Below, piece by piece: positions 63,231 to 64,000 of a stretch of DNA of 64,000 nt; the first letter of the stretch is position 1; each line of letters opens with the position of its first letter. The notes below the pieces were generated by a model. It was not told the DNA's origin, did no database searches, and worked only from the letters and a program-made list of their open reading frames with translations. The stretch spans positions 1-64,000 of the forward strand of contig JAODBD010000004.1 in the NCBI GenBank assembly GCA_025463785.1, given 5' to 3'. The stretch is from Glaciihabitans sp. Its GTDB lineage: Bacteria > Actinomycetota > Actinomycetes > Actinomycetales > Microbacteriaceae. The position numbers were made by a program, and so were the translations under genes.

Positions 63231-63388
63231 CGGCCGGCCTGACGCGCGTCGGAATGAGCAACGACGGCACTTTCGTGACGAGCGGCCCGGGCCGCGATGG
63301 CTGCCCGCGCCTCTGCCACCGCCGGGCCGCCGCCGCGCGCCGGTCTCCCCACCGCACCCGCGCCGCCGCGCCGCGCCGCACCCCGAGT

Positions 63389-63438
63389 GCGCGCCCGTTT
63401 GTCGTCGGGGTGCCGTTCATGAAGGCCACCCGGACAAC
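63389..63438 (-). repeat. 50-bp dispersed palindromic repeat (copy B)
   Basis: Exact inverted copy of 60576-60625, in the 480-bp gap between the ROK gene and the sugar kinase. As with copy A, its flanks are low-complexity. Two exact copies in 3 kb but none seen in the left 53 kb fits a family of repeats of the right-hand genome. Confidence 0.85.
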
Positions 63439-63468
63439 AGACCGCAGCGCCCTGCCCGACCGCCACCA

Positions 63469-63531
63469 CCCCGGCACCCTCAACGCCGACCCCGGCACCC
63501 TCACCCGTACGCCCGGCACCCTCAACCAGCA
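63469..63531. repeat. 21-bp tandem repeat, three units
   Basis: Units start at 63469, 63490 and 63511, each beginning CCCCGGCACCCTCA or GCCCGGCACCCTCA and differing in the last seven bases. It lies just right of the 50-bp repeat in non-coding DNA. Confidence 0.7.
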
Positions 63532-63594
63532 CCCCTTTCTCCCGCCACTCCTGCCACCAAATGTTTCAATCAGGAAAACGCTCTCCGCAGACGG

Positions 63595-63624
63595 TTGACA
63601 CGCGGCCAAGCCCGTGACTACAGT
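63595..63624 (+). promoter_or_regulatory. promoter of the sugar kinase gene
   Basis: TTGACA (63595-63600), an 18-nt spacer and TACAGT (63619-63624) are close to the SigA consensus. The transcription start would be about 63631, inside the AACTTCTTATC segment, 80 bp before the kinase GTG. Confidence 0.65.
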
Positions 63625-63633
63625 TGCGACAAC

Positions 63634-63654
63634 TTCTTATCACTTCGATAAGAA
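63634..63654. promoter_or_regulatory. inverted-repeat operator, likely bound by the ROK regulator
   Basis: TTCTTATC (63634-63641) and GATAAGAA (63647-63654) are perfect 8-bp arms around ACTTC, directly over the predicted transcription start. AT-rich palindromes of this kind are typical ROK/NagC operators, and the nearest regulator is the ROK gene upstream. Confidence 0.6.
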
Positions 63655-63710
63655 AGAAGTCCTCGCGAACCAGAACCGGCTCGCACCACCTCCAGACCCC
63701 GGGAGCGCCA

Positions 63711-64000
63711 GTGATCGTCGGCATTGACCTCGGTGGCACCAAAACGCGTCTGGTGGCCGAGTCCGACGGCCAGACCGTCCTCGATACCTCCGTGCCAACC
63801 CGCAGCTGGCAGCACGGCGAATTGCTCGACGACGACGCCAACACCACCCGACTCCTCGCGACGCTCGGCCACCTGGACGGCGCACACACCGCCACTATCG
63901 CGATCGGCGCGCACGGGCTCGACAGCGACTGGCAAATTCGCGAATTCACCGCAAGGATGACCGCCAGACACGGCGGAAGCGTGCTCGCCGTCAACGACGT
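63711..64000 (+). CDS. sugar kinase, BadF/BcrAD or N-acetylglucosamine kinase type (5' part)
   Basis: The frame is open from GTG 63711 to the window edge (96 codons). The start MIVGIDLGGTKTRLVAESDG is the phosphate-1 loop of the actin-like ATPase/sugar kinase fold, and AIGAHGLDSDW fits the BadF/BcrAD and N-acetylglucosamine kinase group. GGGAG lies 5 nt before the GTG. With the upstream ROK regulator it suggests amino-sugar use, but the substrate cannot be fixed from this fragment. Confidence 0.75.
   Translation, partial: MIVGIDLGGTKTRLVAESDGQTVLDTSVPTRSWQHGELLDDDANTTRLLATLGHLDGAHTATIAIGAHGLDSDWQIREFTARMTARHGGSVLAVND

Overview
Positions 1 to about 53,100 read as a fast-growing mycobacterium (Mycolicibacterium type). 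The order is the one known from M. tuberculosis Rv2924c-Rv2927c joined to Rv2965c-Rv3011c: mutM-rnc-sepIVA, coaD-rsmD-pyc-VKOR-DsbA-lipN, recG, ung, thiL, ddl, gpsA, fbiD, ppk1, mutT1, hupB, leuDC, gltX, leuB-serA, ilvCNB, cfp6, DoxX, lppZ, gatB-pfkA-gatA. Protein lengths match the M. tuberculosis orthologues closely. A tandem hemerythrin pair beside sepIVA and a tandem aldo/keto reductase pair are as in M. smegmatis. From about 53,100 to 64,000 the DNA instead looks like Microbacteriaceae: a gatC unlike the mycobacterial one, ligA with a lysine-rich insert, mnmA directly upstream of ligA, and frequent GGATGCC/GCATCC strings. The change falls inside gatA, whose first ~120 codons look Microbacteriaceae-like and whose last ~340 look mycobacterial. 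The likeliest explanation is a chimeric contig joined at a conserved stretch of gatA; the two halves should be treated as separate genomes until this is tested.

Layout of the mycobacterial part. 0-3.3 kb: DNA repair (mutM), RNase III, DUF177 and the septal DivIVA-like protein. 3.5-13.5 kb: two hemerythrin-like proteins behind a SigF-type promoter, coenzyme A synthesis (coaD), 16S rRNA methylation, pyruvate carboxylase, a VKOR/DsbA oxidative-folding pair, an esterase and two aldo/keto reductases. 13.5-23 kb: recG, a fatty-acid-kinase-like DAK protein, L28, ung, thiL, ddl, gpsA and, between ddl and gpsA, a decayed cystathionine gamma-lyase gene. 23-27 kb: fbiD (cofactor F420), ppk1 (polyphosphate), mutT1, hupB. 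28-45.5 kb: branched-chain amino acid and serine synthesis (leuD, leuC with its IclR regulator, leuB, serA, ilvC, ilvN, ilvB with a leader-peptide attenuator), with an F420/FMN-fold oxidoreductase, an O-methyltransferase, two tRNAs and gltX between them. 45.5-53 kb: envelope proteins, a molybdenum-cofactor oxidoreductase with a flavin reductase partner joined by a tandem repeat, and gatB-pfkA-gatA.

Several genes work together. GltX, tRNA-Glu, tRNA-Gln and GatCAB form the indirect route to Gln-tRNA(Gln) that actinobacteria use instead of a glutaminyl-tRNA synthetase. The ilv and leu genes make up most of the valine/leucine/isoleucine pathway. VKOR and DsbA form an extracytoplasmic disulfide-forming pair.

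The right part holds gatC, three translationally coupled META-type lipoproteins, a DUF1023 hydrolase, ligA, mnmA, a ROK-family regulator and the start of a sugar kinase preceded by a promoter with an inverted-repeat operator. The only stretch above 300 bp with no gene is 63,231-63,710. It holds one copy of a 50-bp repeat (the other, inverted, is at 60,576), a 21-bp tandem repeat, and that promoter and operator. The 57,937-58,198 gap shows nothing I can name. The 60,455-60,717 gap is G-rich low-complexity DNA around the first repeat copy. No phage, insertion sequence, integron or CRISPR array was seen.
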